Shown: piece by piece, positions 31,636 through 42,404 of the stretch
How positions within the stretch are numbered: the first letter of the stretch is position 1
Layout: every line of letters begins with the position of its first letter
NCBI RefSeq assembly: GCF_014861395.1
Contig: NZ_RRYV01000010.1
Location: 1 to 47,324 of the forward strand
From: Psychrobacter sp. FME13
GTDB taxonomy: Bacteria; Pseudomonadota; Gammaproteobacteria; Pseudomonadales; Moraxellaceae
DNA length: 47,324 nt
Reading direction: 5' to 3'
Position numbers and translations under genes: made by a program
Notes under the pieces: model-generated
Database searches by the model: none
Seen by the model: the letters and a program-made list of their open reading frames with translations, nothing else
Told to the model about the DNA's origin: nothing

Positions 31636-33318
31636 TTAAACGTCACCGCCTTCACCTTTATGTAACGACCATTCTTTACGTAGTACAGACAAACTCTCAA
31701 AAGTCACTAAAATAGTAGCGACTAAGATAATAATATCCATAATAATAAGTAGCCAATTTCCATCGGTAAAGAAGGTTTTGAGCTGAATCAGTAGTGCAAA
31801 TACGGTCATCACTAATAGGAACGACAACGGCGCTAATGTAAACCAGACAGGCTTGCCTTTACGTAACAAGATAACCGTTACAATCATTAAGGTTAACGCA
31901 GCCATTAGCTGATTGGTCGTACCAAATAGTGGCCAAATAATCATACCACCAGCACCATCGATACCACCAGCACCAAATGCTAGTAATAAACAGCTGCCCA
32001 CTGCTAGTAATGTTGCGACGATACCTTTACTTAATGCAGGTAATTTGTAAATCTCACCAAATTCTTGGAAGATATAACGTTGTAAACGTACACCAGTATC
32101 CATCGTAGTACCAGCAAACAACGCTGCCATGACTGTCAGCATGGTCTGTGATAGCACCATATCAATACCTACGCCAGCACTCAGAATCGTTGCACCGCCA
32201 TCGATAAAGGCGCCGATAGAGCCATCACCAAACTTTTGATAGACCGCTTGCCAATCACCAAGGGTAGCAAAGCCAGCAGTAGCCGCAAGGATTGCCCCAA
32301 GTGCTAGCATACCTTCGCCAAGTGCACCGAAATAACCAACGAAACGAACGTCTTCTTCTTTGTCAATCTGTTTAGAGGTCGTTCCTGTTGCCACCAAACC
32401 ATGGAAACCAGATATGGCACCACAAGCAATCGTCACAAACAACAATGGTAGTAGTGAAGGTGTATCCATTGGTAATGAGGTATTGATCGCTGGTGCTACA
32501 ATATCAGGAGTACCAATAAAGATAGCAGCATACAATAGAATTAAACCAACAAATAACTGTAAACCATTAATATAATCGCGAGGTTGCAGCAGCATCCATA
32601 CTGGTAATAATGACGCTATCGCGGCATAGCTAAACAAGATAAGAATCCATACGGCGTTATCAGGTAACCCAAAAATAGTTTCAGGTAGCGCAATAGGAAA
32701 TATAGTACCAAGATAGATAAGGCTGTATAAAGCAGTTACCCCAATAATTGATACCCAGACCAAATTCATTTTGTAGCGATAAATACACTGACCAATGATA
32801 AAGGCAACCACTAAGGCTCCCCAAACTGGCAATACAGCAGATGGTGTTTTAATCATCATATTAGCAATAGCCACGCCAAATACAGCATTGACCATTAGTA
32901 GTAATAAGAAGATGACAACCATCATCAAACTGCGGACACGGGTGCCCATGACAGTACCTGCAATAGAGCCAATCGACTGACCTCTGTTGCGCATACTTGC
33001 CCAAATAGCTGACATATCGTGTACACCAGCCATAAAAATAGTACCGAACACCACCCAAAGGACGGCAGGTACCCAACCCCAGATAACCGCAATGGCAGGA
33101 CCAATAATTGGTGCAGCTCCTGCTACTGAAGTGAAATGGTGTCCCCATAATACATATTTATTAGTAGGGACATAATCTATACCGTCTTTCATGGTATGAG
33201 CTGGCGTAGGACGACTGCTGTCCAATGCTAAAATTTTTGTGGCAATAAATTTTGAATAAAATACGTAACCGCAGAGCATAGCGGCAACGCCAAATAGTAG
33301 TACAATAGCACTATTCAT
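31636..33318 (-). CDS. cstA: carbon starvation protein CstA family transporter
   Basis: A 560-residue polytopic membrane protein with about 15 spans. The family core is present: DGIDYVPTNKYVLWGHHFTSVAG followed by GAAPIIGPAIAVIWGWVPA, FHGLVATGTTSKQI and GTTMDTGVRLQRYIFQEF. E. coli CstA, about 700 residues, imports peptides and pyruvate under carbon shortage; this is the shorter bacterial type. A GGAGAG ribosome site lies before the ATG. No YbdD-like small partner gene is found next to it. The ArsA/cory-CC-star pair follows on the same strand but beyond a terminator. Confidence 0.9.
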   Translation of the reverse strand: MNSAIVLLFGVAAMLCGYVFYSKFIATKILALDSSRPTPAHTMKDGIDYVPTNKYVLWGHHFTSVAGAAPIIGPAIAVIWGWVPAVLWVVFGTIFMAGVHDMSAIWASMRNRGQSIGSIAGTVMGTRVRSLMMVVIFLLLLMVNAVFGVAIANMMIKTPSAVLPVWGALVVAFIIGQCIYRYKMNLVWVSIIGVTALYSLIYLGTIFPIALPETIFGLPDNAVWILILFSYAAIASLLPVWMLLQPRDYINGLQLFVGLILLYAAIFIGTPDIVAPAINTSLPMDTPSLLPLLFVTIACGAISGFHGLVATGTTSKQIDKEEDVRFVGYFGALGEGMLALGAILAATAGFATLGDWQAVYQKFGDGSIGAFIDGGATILSAGVGIDMVLSQTMLTVMAALFAGTTMDTGVRLQRYIFQEFGEIYKLPALSKGIVATLLAVGSCLLLAFGAGGIDGAGGMIIWPLFGTTNQLMAALTLMIVTVILLRKGKPVWFTLAPLSFLLVMTVFALLIQLKTFFTDGNWLLIIMDIIILVATILVTFESLSVLRKEWSLHKGEGGDV

Positions 33319-33645
33319 CTTATCTCTCCTTAGACAAGTAGAAAATCACCTTATGAGTTCAAGCTTTTTAAATCAAAATATATAAAATATAATAGATTAG
33401 GGTGCAGCGAGTAAATCGGCCGACCCATTAGCAGGCAGATAATAGCGATATTTTAATGTGATTGCTACCTACAAAACCTATATTTTACAATTAGAGAAAG
33501 TTACTCATTTATATACAACCTATTAAACCTTGGATTAGGGGCTGTTATAGATTTTTTCAAAGATAGTTATTCTTCAATAGAATGACGTGCTTAATGAAAG
33601 CGATACCGTCGATCAGGAATCGACAACACAAATAAAGGAAGCATA
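33319..33645. other. divergent intergenic region
   Basis: No gene is seen in these 327 bases between the cstA start and the next gene. A small hairpin, GTCGAT-N5-ATCGAC at 33608-33624, lies just before the ribosome site of the plus-strand gene and could affect its translation. Confidence 0.4.
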
Positions 33646-34314
33646 ATGGCGCATTATTTTGGATTCATACCTTCAGATAAATTAAAAGCAGCCATTGCTG
33701 AGGCTGAACAAGTGATTGCATCAAATGAGACAGTCGCTTATTACCCTTACCGTGATGCACTTACCCATCAGACCGCACGAGATTTGATTGATAGTTTATT
33801 GGTCGGGTTGGTTGAAATTACGCCAAACCCTGAACGCAAAGCTTCTATGCAAAAAATAGTTGCTACTGTTGAAAAAACAGCAGATACACTACTTAATGTG
33901 TTGCTTGGTAAAGAAAATAACGAAGAAGTGCTTCCTAGTTTTCATTTTTTGAGAGAGCGAGCCACATTTATTGATAATGAAGGCGTTATGCGGGTAGGCT
34001 TTAAACTGTCCGAAACAGATGCCGAAACCATCACTAAAGGTTTTTCTGCTATCACTCCTGAGCATGTAGACATGCCTTTGTTTCGAGCAGCACTTGAAAC
34101 AATGAATGACCAAACCCTGACGCACTTTATCAGCAACTACGCTGAAACCTTGAAGCTAGGTATCATTAAACGCAAATCAGTACCAGTCGCCAAGGCTGCG
34201 ATTGACAAAGGTATGAGGATTGCACTTCATAAGCTACTACCAGATCTGCCTGACAGCTCATTAAATCGTTTGGCGAACTACTACCGCCCTTTCATCGTAG
34301 AAAAGCCAGAATGA
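33646..34314 (+). CDS. uncharacterised 222-residue cytosolic protein
   Basis: I do not recognise this protein. It has no signal peptide and no membrane span, and is predicted to be largely helical. Three parts are seen: residues 1-85 (MAHYFGFIPSDKLKAAIAEA, AYYPYRDALTHQT), 86-150 with LPSFHFLRERATFIDNEG, and 150-222 ending RLANYYRPFIVEKPE. AAAGGAAGCATA before ATG is a good ribosome site, and codon use matches its neighbours, so it is probably a real expressed gene. It stands before hpt with a 102-base gap, without a visible functional link. Confidence 0.75.
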   Translation: MAHYFGFIPSDKLKAAIAEAEQVIASNETVAYYPYRDALTHQTARDLIDSLLVGLVEITPNPERKASMQKIVATVEKTADTLLNVLLGKENNEEVLPSFHFLRERATFIDNEGVMRVGFKLSETDAETITKGFSAITPEHVDMPLFRAALETMNDQTLTHFISNYAETLKLGIIKRKSVPVAKAAIDKGMRIALHKLLPDLPDSSLNRLANYYRPFIVEKPE

Positions 34315-34416
34315 GCATTAAAATTTAATTAATTTTGTCTCAACAGTCACATGCTATTGGGAAATTTTTTTTAAATTTGCTAAAATAAGCGGCACTTTTT
34401 ACCGAAGGCGCATCCG

Positions 34417-34980
34417 ATGACCCAAATCAGTAACCAAGAAATAGAAAAAACATTACGTAACTCAGATTGCCTTATAAGTAGTATCGAAGTTGCTGCTGCT
34501 TACGAACGTCTTGCCGCACAACTTAATCTACATTATGCTGGTTTAAACCCTATCGTCATGGTTGTGATGAATGGCGGACTCATTCCAGCAGGTCAATTAC
34601 TGACGCATTTGACTTTCTATCATCGCATGCATTACATCCATGCGACACGTTATCGTGATAACGAAGGTACAAACGAGCTAGACTGGAAGTTTAAGCCAGA
34701 TGTTGATATCACGGGTGAGCATGTATTGCTGATTGATGATATTTTTGATGAAGGCATTACCCTAAAAACAGTCGTTGAAGAATTAGGAAAAGAAAAACCA
34801 TTATCGCTTGAATGTTGTGTTTTGCTGAATAAAGAACATGATCGTAAAGTTAAAGGTTTTGATGTTGATTTTGTCGGTATCAATGTCGCAGACCGTTATG
34901 TCTATGGTTGTGGCATGGACTTCCATGGTTACTTACGCCACTTGCCAGGTATTTATGCTATCAAAGAAGATAAAGTTTAA
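34417..34980 (+). CDS. hpt: hypoxanthine-guanine phosphoribosyltransferase
   Basis: A 187-residue type I phosphoribosyltransferase that salvages hypoxanthine/guanine to IMP/GMP with PRPP. The PRPP-binding loop VLLIDDIFDEGITLKTV lies at 103-119, VVMNGGLIPAGQLL at 49-62 gives the other pyrophosphate contact, and VDFVGINVADRYVYGCGMD near 145-163 contributes to purine binding. The length fits bacterial Hpt. It is transcribed alone and ends at a strong terminator 50 bases on. Confidence 0.88.
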   Translation: MTQISNQEIEKTLRNSDCLISSIEVAAAYERLAAQLNLHYAGLNPIVMVVMNGGLIPAGQLLTHLTFYHRMHYIHATRYRDNEGTNELDWKFKPDVDITGEHVLLIDDIFDEGITLKTVVEELGKEKPLSLECCVLLNKEHDRKVKGFDVDFVGINVADRYVYGCGMDFHGYLRHLPGIYAIKEDKV

Positions 34981-35030
34981 GTCCCATACTTAATGACTTA
35001 TACTTATTGACTTAAGAGCATTTAGGTCCT

Positions 35031-35059
35031 AAAAAAGCATCCAAATTGGATGCTTTTTT
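35031..35059 (+). terminator. Rho-independent terminator after hpt
   Basis: AAAAAAGCATCCAA and TTGGATGCTTTTTT form a perfect 14-base stem with a minimal loop and flanking T run. Confidence 0.88.
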
Positions 35060-35347
35060 ATTACTTGAGAGTTATGCCTTGTTGATTTTATTACTCATAC
35101 AGTATTTATATTCGTATAAACTATTTCATCGATTTTTTAGCATGGTATAAAATTAAGACAATTGTAATCCTATTTTTCAGACAGTTATAGTCAGTCCTAA
35201 ATAAAAGAGGTACAACTACGCGATATGGGTTACGTTTTTCTTGCTTGCTGTGCCTGCTCAGACAGAGGCGGCGCAAAATGTAACCCGTATCGCTGTATTT
35301 ATTTTATAGTGAATCAACTATACCTATCATGTATATCAAAATACAAT
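35060..35347. other. intergenic region between convergent hpt and recD
   Basis: No gene is seen. It holds the long inverted repeat at 35220-35293, described separately. Confidence 0.4.
35220..35293. repeat. 74-base stem-loop with 14-base arms
   Basis: GCGATATGGGTTAC (35220-35233) pairs with GTAACCCGTATCGC (35280-35293) with one G-T wobble. The 46-base loop holds a smaller GCCT/AGGC pair. It may be a dispersed intergenic repeat, or the end of a small RNA. Function unknown. Confidence 0.6.
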
Positions 35348-37636
35348 TTAGTCAAGTTTAGCAAACTGTAATGCTAATCCAGTATGGCGTTCAGTGGGTG
35401 TTTGTACCGCTTTTTCTAACGCATGCTTGGTGCTATATATTGTCACCTGTCTTTTCGCTCGTGTGACTGCTGTATAAATTAGCTCTTTGCTTAACAACCT
35501 TGTATGACTATTATCAAACGTGATCGCTACATGGTCAAATTCTGACCCTTGCGATTTATGAATGGTCATTGCATATGCAGTCGCAACCAGTTCTTCATTT
35601 AGCAAATTGACAGCGATGCCCTGTGTTCTATTTTCAAAAAACACTTCTAATTTGTTCATATTATCTTGAGTTTGCAAACAAAAACCAATATCACCATTAA
35701 ACAACCCAAGCTCATAATTGTTTTGTAACACCATAACTGGCCTACCATGGAACCATATGTTTTGCCCTAAAGGTAGTTTTAACTCAGCTAAATGCCATTG
35801 AGTTAGGTAATTATTGATATAGTGATCACCCCACTCTCCGTTGTGGCCAGCACTTAAAATTCTAAATTGATTAAAAGTGTTCATTAATGATGCAATTGTA
35901 TTTTTTACTTTTTCTGGTACAGATTTTTCTATTGGTATTTCTAGAAGATTTTTAATTTTACTTATATATTTTTGGTAATTCAGAGCTATTTTTTTAATAA
36001 TTTTTTCATTGCTTAGGCTATTTTTTGTTGTATTATCTGATAATGCTTGCTGAGTATTAACGTATTGAAACCTTAACGCATCATCATTTTTTAACAACTG
36101 CCAAATGACTTTAGTGTCTACAGTTGACTGGTTTATTTGATACGCAAGCTTACCAATGCCAGAGTCGGCACTAAAACGGCGGCTTTCAGTCAGCTGTGCA
36201 TGAATAGATTGCAATAACGGAATATGGCATAGATCAGCCAATACTGCGCCTGCATCTACTGCTGCTAACTGGTTTGCGTCACCTAATAATATCAGTCTAG
36301 CACCTGGTTTCACCGCACTCACAAGGTAGTTTGCTAGCTCTACCCCTAACATAGAGGCTTCATCTACAATAATAATATCTTCGCCAAGCGGGTTGTTGGC
36401 ATGATAACGAGGACTACCCGTACGCCCAATACCAAGCAAGCGATGAATGGTTTTTGCTTCTTGTAGCTGTAATGTTACATTTGCCGCATCCAAAGCTGCC
36501 TGTAAAGACTCTTGCATACGTTGAGCGGCCTTTCCAGTTGGGGCAGCTAACGCTAAGCTTGCGCTGTCTGTACTAAACTTAATAGGCTCATGCTCACCTA
36601 CCCCGCTGTCTGCTGCTTGTTGCAAGGCTATGACTAACTGCGCCACTGTATAGGTTTTACCTGTACCTGGGCCACCAGTAATAATACTAAAGGCATGGTG
36701 ATTGGCTACATTAATAGCCATCACTTGCTGAGGATTAAGGTTATCTGGCATGGTGATGGCTAATGGGGTTATCGGTTGATTCAAAATAGTATGAATGTGT
36801 TTCGCTAAATTAAACTCTGCTTGCCATGCGCGGTGTAGCCAAAAGATTATTGATTTAGCTGCGTTATTTTGTTCGTGGATAATCTGATAAATAATAGGTT
36901 GATTATTTTTGCTTAGGCTATTTTGACTGTTATCATTTATATTGTTAGTACTTATCTCTGTATTAACGGTGGCAAACAGCGAATGTGCTTTAATTAAGCC
37001 AATAAAAGTAGCCAAATCTGTATTTTTTAAACGTTGATAAAGCGCGGCTATCATATCAAAGCGCTTGGCTAGTATCTCCTTTTCGTGATTGGTGAGTGCT
37101 AGTTGCGTCCATAACTGGGCGCGTTTGGCAAATAAAGTGTCTAGCAAATCAAACAGGGATGGCTCTTCTATCAACGCTGCCACTATCTGTTCGTCTGTGG
37201 CTGTCGTTGTGGCTTGCGTATCTACTGCGTTCATATTTAGGTGAGTCACCGTTTGGGTATCAATCAATGCTAAAACAGGCATGGCCAGCATCTCTAACAG
37301 CTGCTGCTGCCACGCATATAACGTGACCAACTCACCACTCACCCGCCCTTGTTGTGGCTGTTCATGCTCAGCTACGCTAACCGTTAATACGGTGTGCCCT
37401 TCTTCTAAGTGGGCGGCTAGCATGACAAACAAAGCAGCAAATAAGGCGCTGTCGTTGGTTGAATCGACTGGTTTTGCGTTGCTATCAGTATTGATAGCAG
37501 TATTGCCATAAAAGTTGGCCGTGCTATATGCCGCATGCGTTTGCTGACGGCGTAGCAATATATAATCGCTAATATTACTGGCCCAGCTTTCTTGTGAGCC
37601 GATGGCAGCGTTGCTTTTATGGTTATTATTATTCAT
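35348..37636 (-). CDS. recD: exodeoxyribonuclease V subunit alpha RecD
   Basis: A 762-residue superfamily 1B 5'-3' helicase subunit of RecBCD. Motif I GGPGTGKTYT starts at residue 321, followed by LAAPTGKAAQRM, the DEAS-type Walker B in IIVDEASMLG, LLGDANQLAAV and the late motifs VATAYAMTIHKSQGSEFDH and YTAVTRAKR. E. coli RecD has about 608 residues; the excess here lies in low-complexity inserts, for example after residue 220 (NNINDNSQNSLSKNNQ) and around 540 (TTKNSLSNEKIIKKI). It is the last gene of recC-recB-recD, 67 bases after recB. Motifs are intact, so the helicase should be active. Confidence 0.95.
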   Translation of the reverse strand: MNNNNHKSNAAIGSQESWASNISDYILLRRQQTHAAYSTANFYGNTAINTDSNAKPVDSTNDSALFAALFVMLAAHLEEGHTVLTVSVAEHEQPQQGRVSGELVTLYAWQQQLLEMLAMPVLALIDTQTVTHLNMNAVDTQATTTATDEQIVAALIEEPSLFDLLDTLFAKRAQLWTQLALTNHEKEILAKRFDMIAALYQRLKNTDLATFIGLIKAHSLFATVNTEISTNNINDNSQNSLSKNNQPIIYQIIHEQNNAAKSIIFWLHRAWQAEFNLAKHIHTILNQPITPLAITMPDNLNPQQVMAINVANHHAFSIITGGPGTGKTYTVAQLVIALQQAADSGVGEHEPIKFSTDSASLALAAPTGKAAQRMQESLQAALDAANVTLQLQEAKTIHRLLGIGRTGSPRYHANNPLGEDIIIVDEASMLGVELANYLVSAVKPGARLILLGDANQLAAVDAGAVLADLCHIPLLQSIHAQLTESRRFSADSGIGKLAYQINQSTVDTKVIWQLLKNDDALRFQYVNTQQALSDNTTKNSLSNEKIIKKIALNYQKYISKIKNLLEIPIEKSVPEKVKNTIASLMNTFNQFRILSAGHNGEWGDHYINNYLTQWHLAELKLPLGQNIWFHGRPVMVLQNNYELGLFNGDIGFCLQTQDNMNKLEVFFENRTQGIAVNLLNEELVATAYAMTIHKSQGSEFDHVAITFDNSHTRLLSKELIYTAVTRAKRQVTIYSTKHALEKAVQTPTERHTGLALQFAKLD

Positions 37637-37703
37637 GTGCGTTTGTCTCTGTTTTATGGCTTAATGCGACTTATTTGATATCCAATTCATGCGATCAAGC
37701 TGA

Positions 37704-40700
37704 CTAATCTGGCAAGCCAAACAGCGCATCTAACCCTTTAATAAAATCTATTGGAATGTCCCACGTCACTAGACCATAACGGTTATGGCTGCCCTCACCT
37801 ATCAAGCTGCTGTCAGTGTTAGTCTTATTGGTAGTAGTGTTCATATCGTCACTTACGTTATCCCTGTTTGCGTTTGCATCATACACACCCCGTAAAAACA
37901 CATATTCTACAGCTCCAAGGTATTTATGTTCATTGCCTACATAGTCGCTTATTCTTATGGCAAGAAACCGATGCAATGCCACTTGATAAATCGCGGCTTG
38001 TAGCCAATACCCCGCTTTTGACATTGTTTGTTTAAGATTTTTTTCACTATAATTGCTTAGGCTATTTCCTAAAAAGTTACTTTTATAATCAACCACGTAA
38101 TACTTGCCCGCATACTCATATACCAAATCAATCTCACCGCGTAAATAGCGATACAGATGGTTTTTGTTTTGTGCGATCAGGCTAATGTGTTTGTCTTTAT
38201 CATCAGGTAAATACTGCTCAAAGAGCTTGTTAATATCTTGCGCTCTAAAAGTTTCTGACAACCCCATATTAAACTCTAGCTCAGCAAACCGCCGTGTGGC
38301 ATCAATAGTATATAAAGGCTGATTTGATGCCAATAGCGGCGCATGTAACACCTCTTCAATCCAGCCAATTAATGCCTCGTGCTTACTTGCATCAATAGAA
38401 TCTGTGTTTATAGGCCGGCCACCTGCCTTATTTTTGGCTTGTAATATGCGGCTTTGCTGATCAAAACTACTATAAGCCAGTGGCAACTGATAGCTGCTGA
38501 TAGCCCTATCAATCACCTGAGACCACTGTGATTTTTGATTAAAATCAATTTTTTCAAATATCTCGTGCAAAAACGTACCGGCATTGGCCCCTTTTACAAA
38601 GGTAAAACGAATATCCTCTGCGGTTTTAACGCTCATCTCACCGGCTGATAAGATTGGTAACGCTGAGGGGTCTGTTATATCAATGTCGATAGCGTCATCA
38701 ATACGCTCATCTATCACTGCCATGGCTTGCATAGAGTCGTCAAGCTGACGAGCTAAAGCGGTAAAACTGGTTTTGGCCCAACCATAAAAGTAATTGATTT
38801 TCATAATGTCCGAAAACGCAGCGTACTCAATCATCTCGGTTGTGGGTTGATTGGCAGTTAAGGCAGCAGTGGTATGCGCGGTATTAGTATTGCCTGTTAA
38901 GCCGACCGCACTCGCATCATGATTGGGGTTTTTATGATAAAACGCATCCACATTATGCGCGCGTATCATGCCAATAGTGCCTTTGAGTCTATCGGGTAAT
39001 TCAAACTTTGGTTCTGGTGAGTTAAACCAATAAAACACCGGTTTACGCTTCATATCTTTTATGTTGTTAGGGTCTCGCAATACTATATATAACTGCTCAC
39101 TGGCACGTGTAAAGGCCACGTAGCCAAGGCGACGTAACTCATCAAATCCTTCTTTTGTCTCTATCTCGGTGTAGTAGTCCTCTGTAGTCGCAGAGCCTTG
39201 CACAGGTGAGAAACGGCGTTGATTACCCGTTGATTGATTTTCTATCGATTGCTGAGCTAACGCTGAGGGCGCTTGTTGCGCGTTATATAGGTACAAGCCA
39301 TACTTCTCATTATTGCCCGATTTTCTACTGGCATCGCCCATCCCTAATACATAGACAATCGGAAACTCAAGCCCTTTTGATTTGTGAATGGTCATCAGCT
39401 GTACGCCAGACTCTGTCGGCAAGGGATATTGTTTGGCCCAGTCACTATTGGGTGCGGCGTCTATATGTTGCCTAAACCACGCCAACAGTTCATGCTCGCC
39501 CATTCCCATGCCGTATTGTGCCAACACATCCATAATGTGGCGCAAATCCATGATATGGCGGTCGCCTTCTGGATGCGCCGCTAGTGCTTGCCATACACCT
39601 TGTGGCTGTACAGGGCTTTCATCTAACAGATAATGTAATGCTGACAAAACACCAAAGTGTTGCCAGCGCTGTGCGGCTTCTTTGAGATAGGTAATAAAAT
39701 CTTGATAGCTTTTTTCACTATTAGCCGCCTTGATATTCACTGCTTTTTTATTAACGACACTAGGGGCATTATGTGGTGCCACACCCGATTCATGGGTGCG
39801 CATCATGGCTTTGATGTCTTTAATGCTTAGGCCATACAGATGACTGGTCAGCACCCGATTAATCATATCGTGACGATACGGGTACAGCATGGCACTTAAC
39901 AGCGCCGCGACATCCTCTGCCATGATGGTTTCAAAAATACTGACATCGCTGGTGGTCAAGGTTGGCACATTAAGCTTGACTAATTCATCTTCAACCCGTT
40001 TTAAGTCTTTTTTGGTACGTGCCAGCACACCAATATCGCTAGGCTGAATCGGTTTGCCTTTTAAGGTTTGTCCAGTATTGAGTACAGTCGCAATATGACG
40101 TGCTATGACCTCAAATTCATCATACTCAAGCGTTTTGTCTTTATCGTATGGCAAATGCAATACGCTCACCGGCTGGGCAGAGAGCACGTCGGTCACTAAG
40201 GGGCTACTGAGCAAGTTTGGCGTATGATACCAAGACAGCTGGTTGTCTGGCTTGGCCGCTTTGATATATTGGTAATAAATACCCGTACCAAGTTGCGACA
40301 GATGGTTATTGGCCGTTGCTGCCGTTGGCATTCCAAACCAGCAATTAAGCGCCTCAATCAAGCTTTCGTTTGAACGACGGTTGATATCTAGCGTCCAAAG
40401 GCTGCTGTTATCAAACTGGGCTTTCATGTAGTTATAGTTCGCTACGTCACCACCACGAAACCCATAGATTGCTTGCTTTGGGTCACCAACCAATAATAAA
40501 AACTCATGGCTGGGTTTTTTAGTCGCTGAGCTTGTATTATTATCAGCAACTTTGGACTTTTTCTTCGGCAGATAGATGCTTTCAATCATCATGGCCTGCT
40601 CACCATTAATATCTTGTGATTCGTCAATTAACGCCACTGGGTAATGGTGACGGATATAACGTGCCAGCTTTTCGCCTTGCTTGCCTGTTAACGCTTGGTT

Positions 40701-42344
40701 TAAGCGCACCATCTGTAAGCTAAAAGTCGTCTCGCCGCGCTCTTCTAAAATTACTGGCAATCGGTTGCGTACTGCGAGTACGATGTGGCGATTAAGATTG
40801 GCCAGCACTAATAAAATATGCTGATTGAGCCCATCAACCATATCTAACAGCGTCATTAACTTACTAATGGTTTCTAACGCAAACAGAGCCTGATGCTCTT
40901 TCTCTTTATTTTTATTAAAGTTCTTAATTTTTCCATCTTCGTTTGGGTATCTGGCATCTTGTAAAGACGTAATAATCTTTTTCTCACGATCGTTTAAATA
41001 ACCAGTAAATGCCAGTTGATGTTCGGCTATTTTTTGATGCACATCAACAATGGCATCAAACTGTTTCAATAAATTAGAGTTTCCGTTAAATCCTTGAGAC
41101 TTTCTATAATCAAGATTTAAATATGGCTGGATATCCGCTAGATCCAACTGAGAAAAATCATTGATTAGCTTTTCATAGCCATCAAAATCAAAGCCTTGAT
41201 CTAATTTTACCTCATCAATCGGTGCAGAGATAAAGTTAAGCGAGCGCGTCACATATTTTTTATGATCGCTAACCGCCGTTAGCTTGCCTTGCTGATCTAG
41301 CAACGCATACAGTTTTGGCTGCTCGTGATATAGCCTACTTTGAAATTGACGCAACTCATCATGCACGATACTGTCAGTCACCTGCTCAATGCTGCTGTCT
41401 TCAATAATATCCATGCCTTGCTGATGACCAGTTTCGCTACTGTATTCCATCAACCACTTTTGAGCCAAGCTATCGAGCGTGCCCACAAACAGTTTATCTA
41501 GCGTGGTTAACACCAGTGCGGTACGACGAATAGCATCCGACATTGGATAGCTGTATACATGATCTAGCAAATACCCAACCAAATGCAGATTAATAGGATC
41601 TTGCATGATGCCATCTAAGCGCACATATTTGGCTTGCTCGATCAACCACGCTTCACGCGCTGTTTTTGCCTGCTTGCGTTTTTCTGCCGCTATTTGTTTT
41701 ACTTGTTCGTACTCATAAGCCAAGTCTTGATTAAGCTCGCTCGTATCTGCATCCGTATCTATTTGAATTGCCGCATCAATGTCAGAATCCGTATTGATAT
41801 TGGTATCAACCGTCTCATCTTTGCTATTGGTGCCATGTTTGTCTTTTTCCGCCTTACCAGTATCAGGCATCACCTGTAATATATCAGGGTATAAGGCCTC
41901 TTTATTATCAAGGTCGGCGCTCAAACTATTGACCCATTGTATGATCTGATAAAACTCTACCAAACGATCGTGGATACGCTGACGCATCTCGGCAGCAGCA
42001 GCGCGGGTAAAAGTTGTGGCAATGATTTGCTCAGGCGCGCGCTTTGCTTCAATCAGCAAACGCAGCACAATACCCGTAAGCGTCCATGTTTTACCCGTAC
42101 CAGCTGACGCCTCAATCAAATGCCGTCCCATCAAATCAACATCAACCGCTGGTACAACAGCTTTAGACTCAGTCTCAGTTTCACTCTCAGCCATAGCGAC
42201 ACTCACATCTATATTTTCAGAAGGATGAACAGACGCACCAAACAAATCATCTGATTCACTTGGGCGCTGTAAATGTGTGTGTTCATCTGATAAATACGGC
42301 AATTTAGCAGCATCTATACTGTTGGAGTCGGTAAAGTCTGTCAT
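37704..42344 (-). CDS. recB: exodeoxyribonuclease V subunit beta RecB
   Basis: A 1546-residue UvrD-type 3'-5' helicase and nuclease. The first ATG is used; an in-frame TTG six codons earlier is less likely. Walker A ASAGTGKT is at 79-86, the QDINGEQ and GDPKQAIYGFRGGD motifs follow, and MTIHKSKGLEFPIVYVLG is motif V-like. The C-terminal nuclease has GEIDLVYEY and VVDYKSNFLG with metal-binding Asp at about 1419. Compared with the 1180 residues of E. coli RecB it carries a 70-residue N-terminal extension and an acidic insert near 165-200. It lies 60 bases after recC. Confidence 0.95.
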   Translation of the reverse strand: MTDFTDSNSIDAAKLPYLSDEHTHLQRPSESDDLFGASVHPSENIDVSVAMAESETETESKAVVPAVDVDLMGRHLIEASAGTGKTWTLTGIVLRLLIEAKRAPEQIIATTFTRAAAAEMRQRIHDRLVEFYQIIQWVNSLSADLDNKEALYPDILQVMPDTGKAEKDKHGTNSKDETVDTNINTDSDIDAAIQIDTDADTSELNQDLAYEYEQVKQIAAEKRKQAKTAREAWLIEQAKYVRLDGIMQDPINLHLVGYLLDHVYSYPMSDAIRRTALVLTTLDKLFVGTLDSLAQKWLMEYSSETGHQQGMDIIEDSSIEQVTDSIVHDELRQFQSRLYHEQPKLYALLDQQGKLTAVSDHKKYVTRSLNFISAPIDEVKLDQGFDFDGYEKLINDFSQLDLADIQPYLNLDYRKSQGFNGNSNLLKQFDAIVDVHQKIAEHQLAFTGYLNDREKKIITSLQDARYPNEDGKIKNFNKNKEKEHQALFALETISKLMTLLDMVDGLNQHILLVLANLNRHIVLAVRNRLPVILEERGETTFSLQMVRLNQALTGKQGEKLARYIRHHYPVALIDESQDINGEQAMMIESIYLPKKKSKVADNNTSSATKKPSHEFLLLVGDPKQAIYGFRGGDVANYNYMKAQFDNSSLWTLDINRRSNESLIEALNCWFGMPTAATANNHLSQLGTGIYYQYIKAAKPDNQLSWYHTPNLLSSPLVTDVLSAQPVSVLHLPYDKDKTLEYDEFEVIARHIATVLNTGQTLKGKPIQPSDIGVLARTKKDLKRVEDELVKLNVPTLTTSDVSIFETIMAEDVAALLSAMLYPYRHDMINRVLTSHLYGLSIKDIKAMMRTHESGVAPHNAPSVVNKKAVNIKAANSEKSYQDFITYLKEAAQRWQHFGVLSALHYLLDESPVQPQGVWQALAAHPEGDRHIMDLRHIMDVLAQYGMGMGEHELLAWFRQHIDAAPNSDWAKQYPLPTESGVQLMTIHKSKGLEFPIVYVLGMGDASRKSGNNEKYGLYLYNAQQAPSALAQQSIENQSTGNQRRFSPVQGSATTEDYYTEIETKEGFDELRRLGYVAFTRASEQLYIVLRDPNNIKDMKRKPVFYWFNSPEPKFELPDRLKGTIGMIRAHNVDAFYHKNPNHDASAVGLTGNTNTAHTTAALTANQPTTEMIEYAAFSDIMKINYFYGWAKTSFTALARQLDDSMQAMAVIDERIDDAIDIDITDPSALPILSAGEMSVKTAEDIRFTFVKGANAGTFLHEIFEKIDFNQKSQWSQVIDRAISSYQLPLAYSSFDQQSRILQAKNKAGGRPINTDSIDASKHEALIGWIEEVLHAPLLASNQPLYTIDATRRFAELEFNMGLSETFRAQDINKLFEQYLPDDKDKHISLIAQNKNHLYRYLRGEIDLVYEYAGKYYVVDYKSNFLGNSLSNYSEKNLKQTMSKAGYWLQAAIYQVALHRFLAIRISDYVGNEHKYLGAVEYVFLRGVYDANANRDNVSDDMNTTTNKTNTDSSLIGEGSHNRYGLVTWDIPIDFIKGLDALFGLPD

Positions 42345-42404
42345 ATGGTCATATACTTTCAATTATTATCTATTAAATCAACAGGCTAAAAAACGGTCTG
42401 CTAG

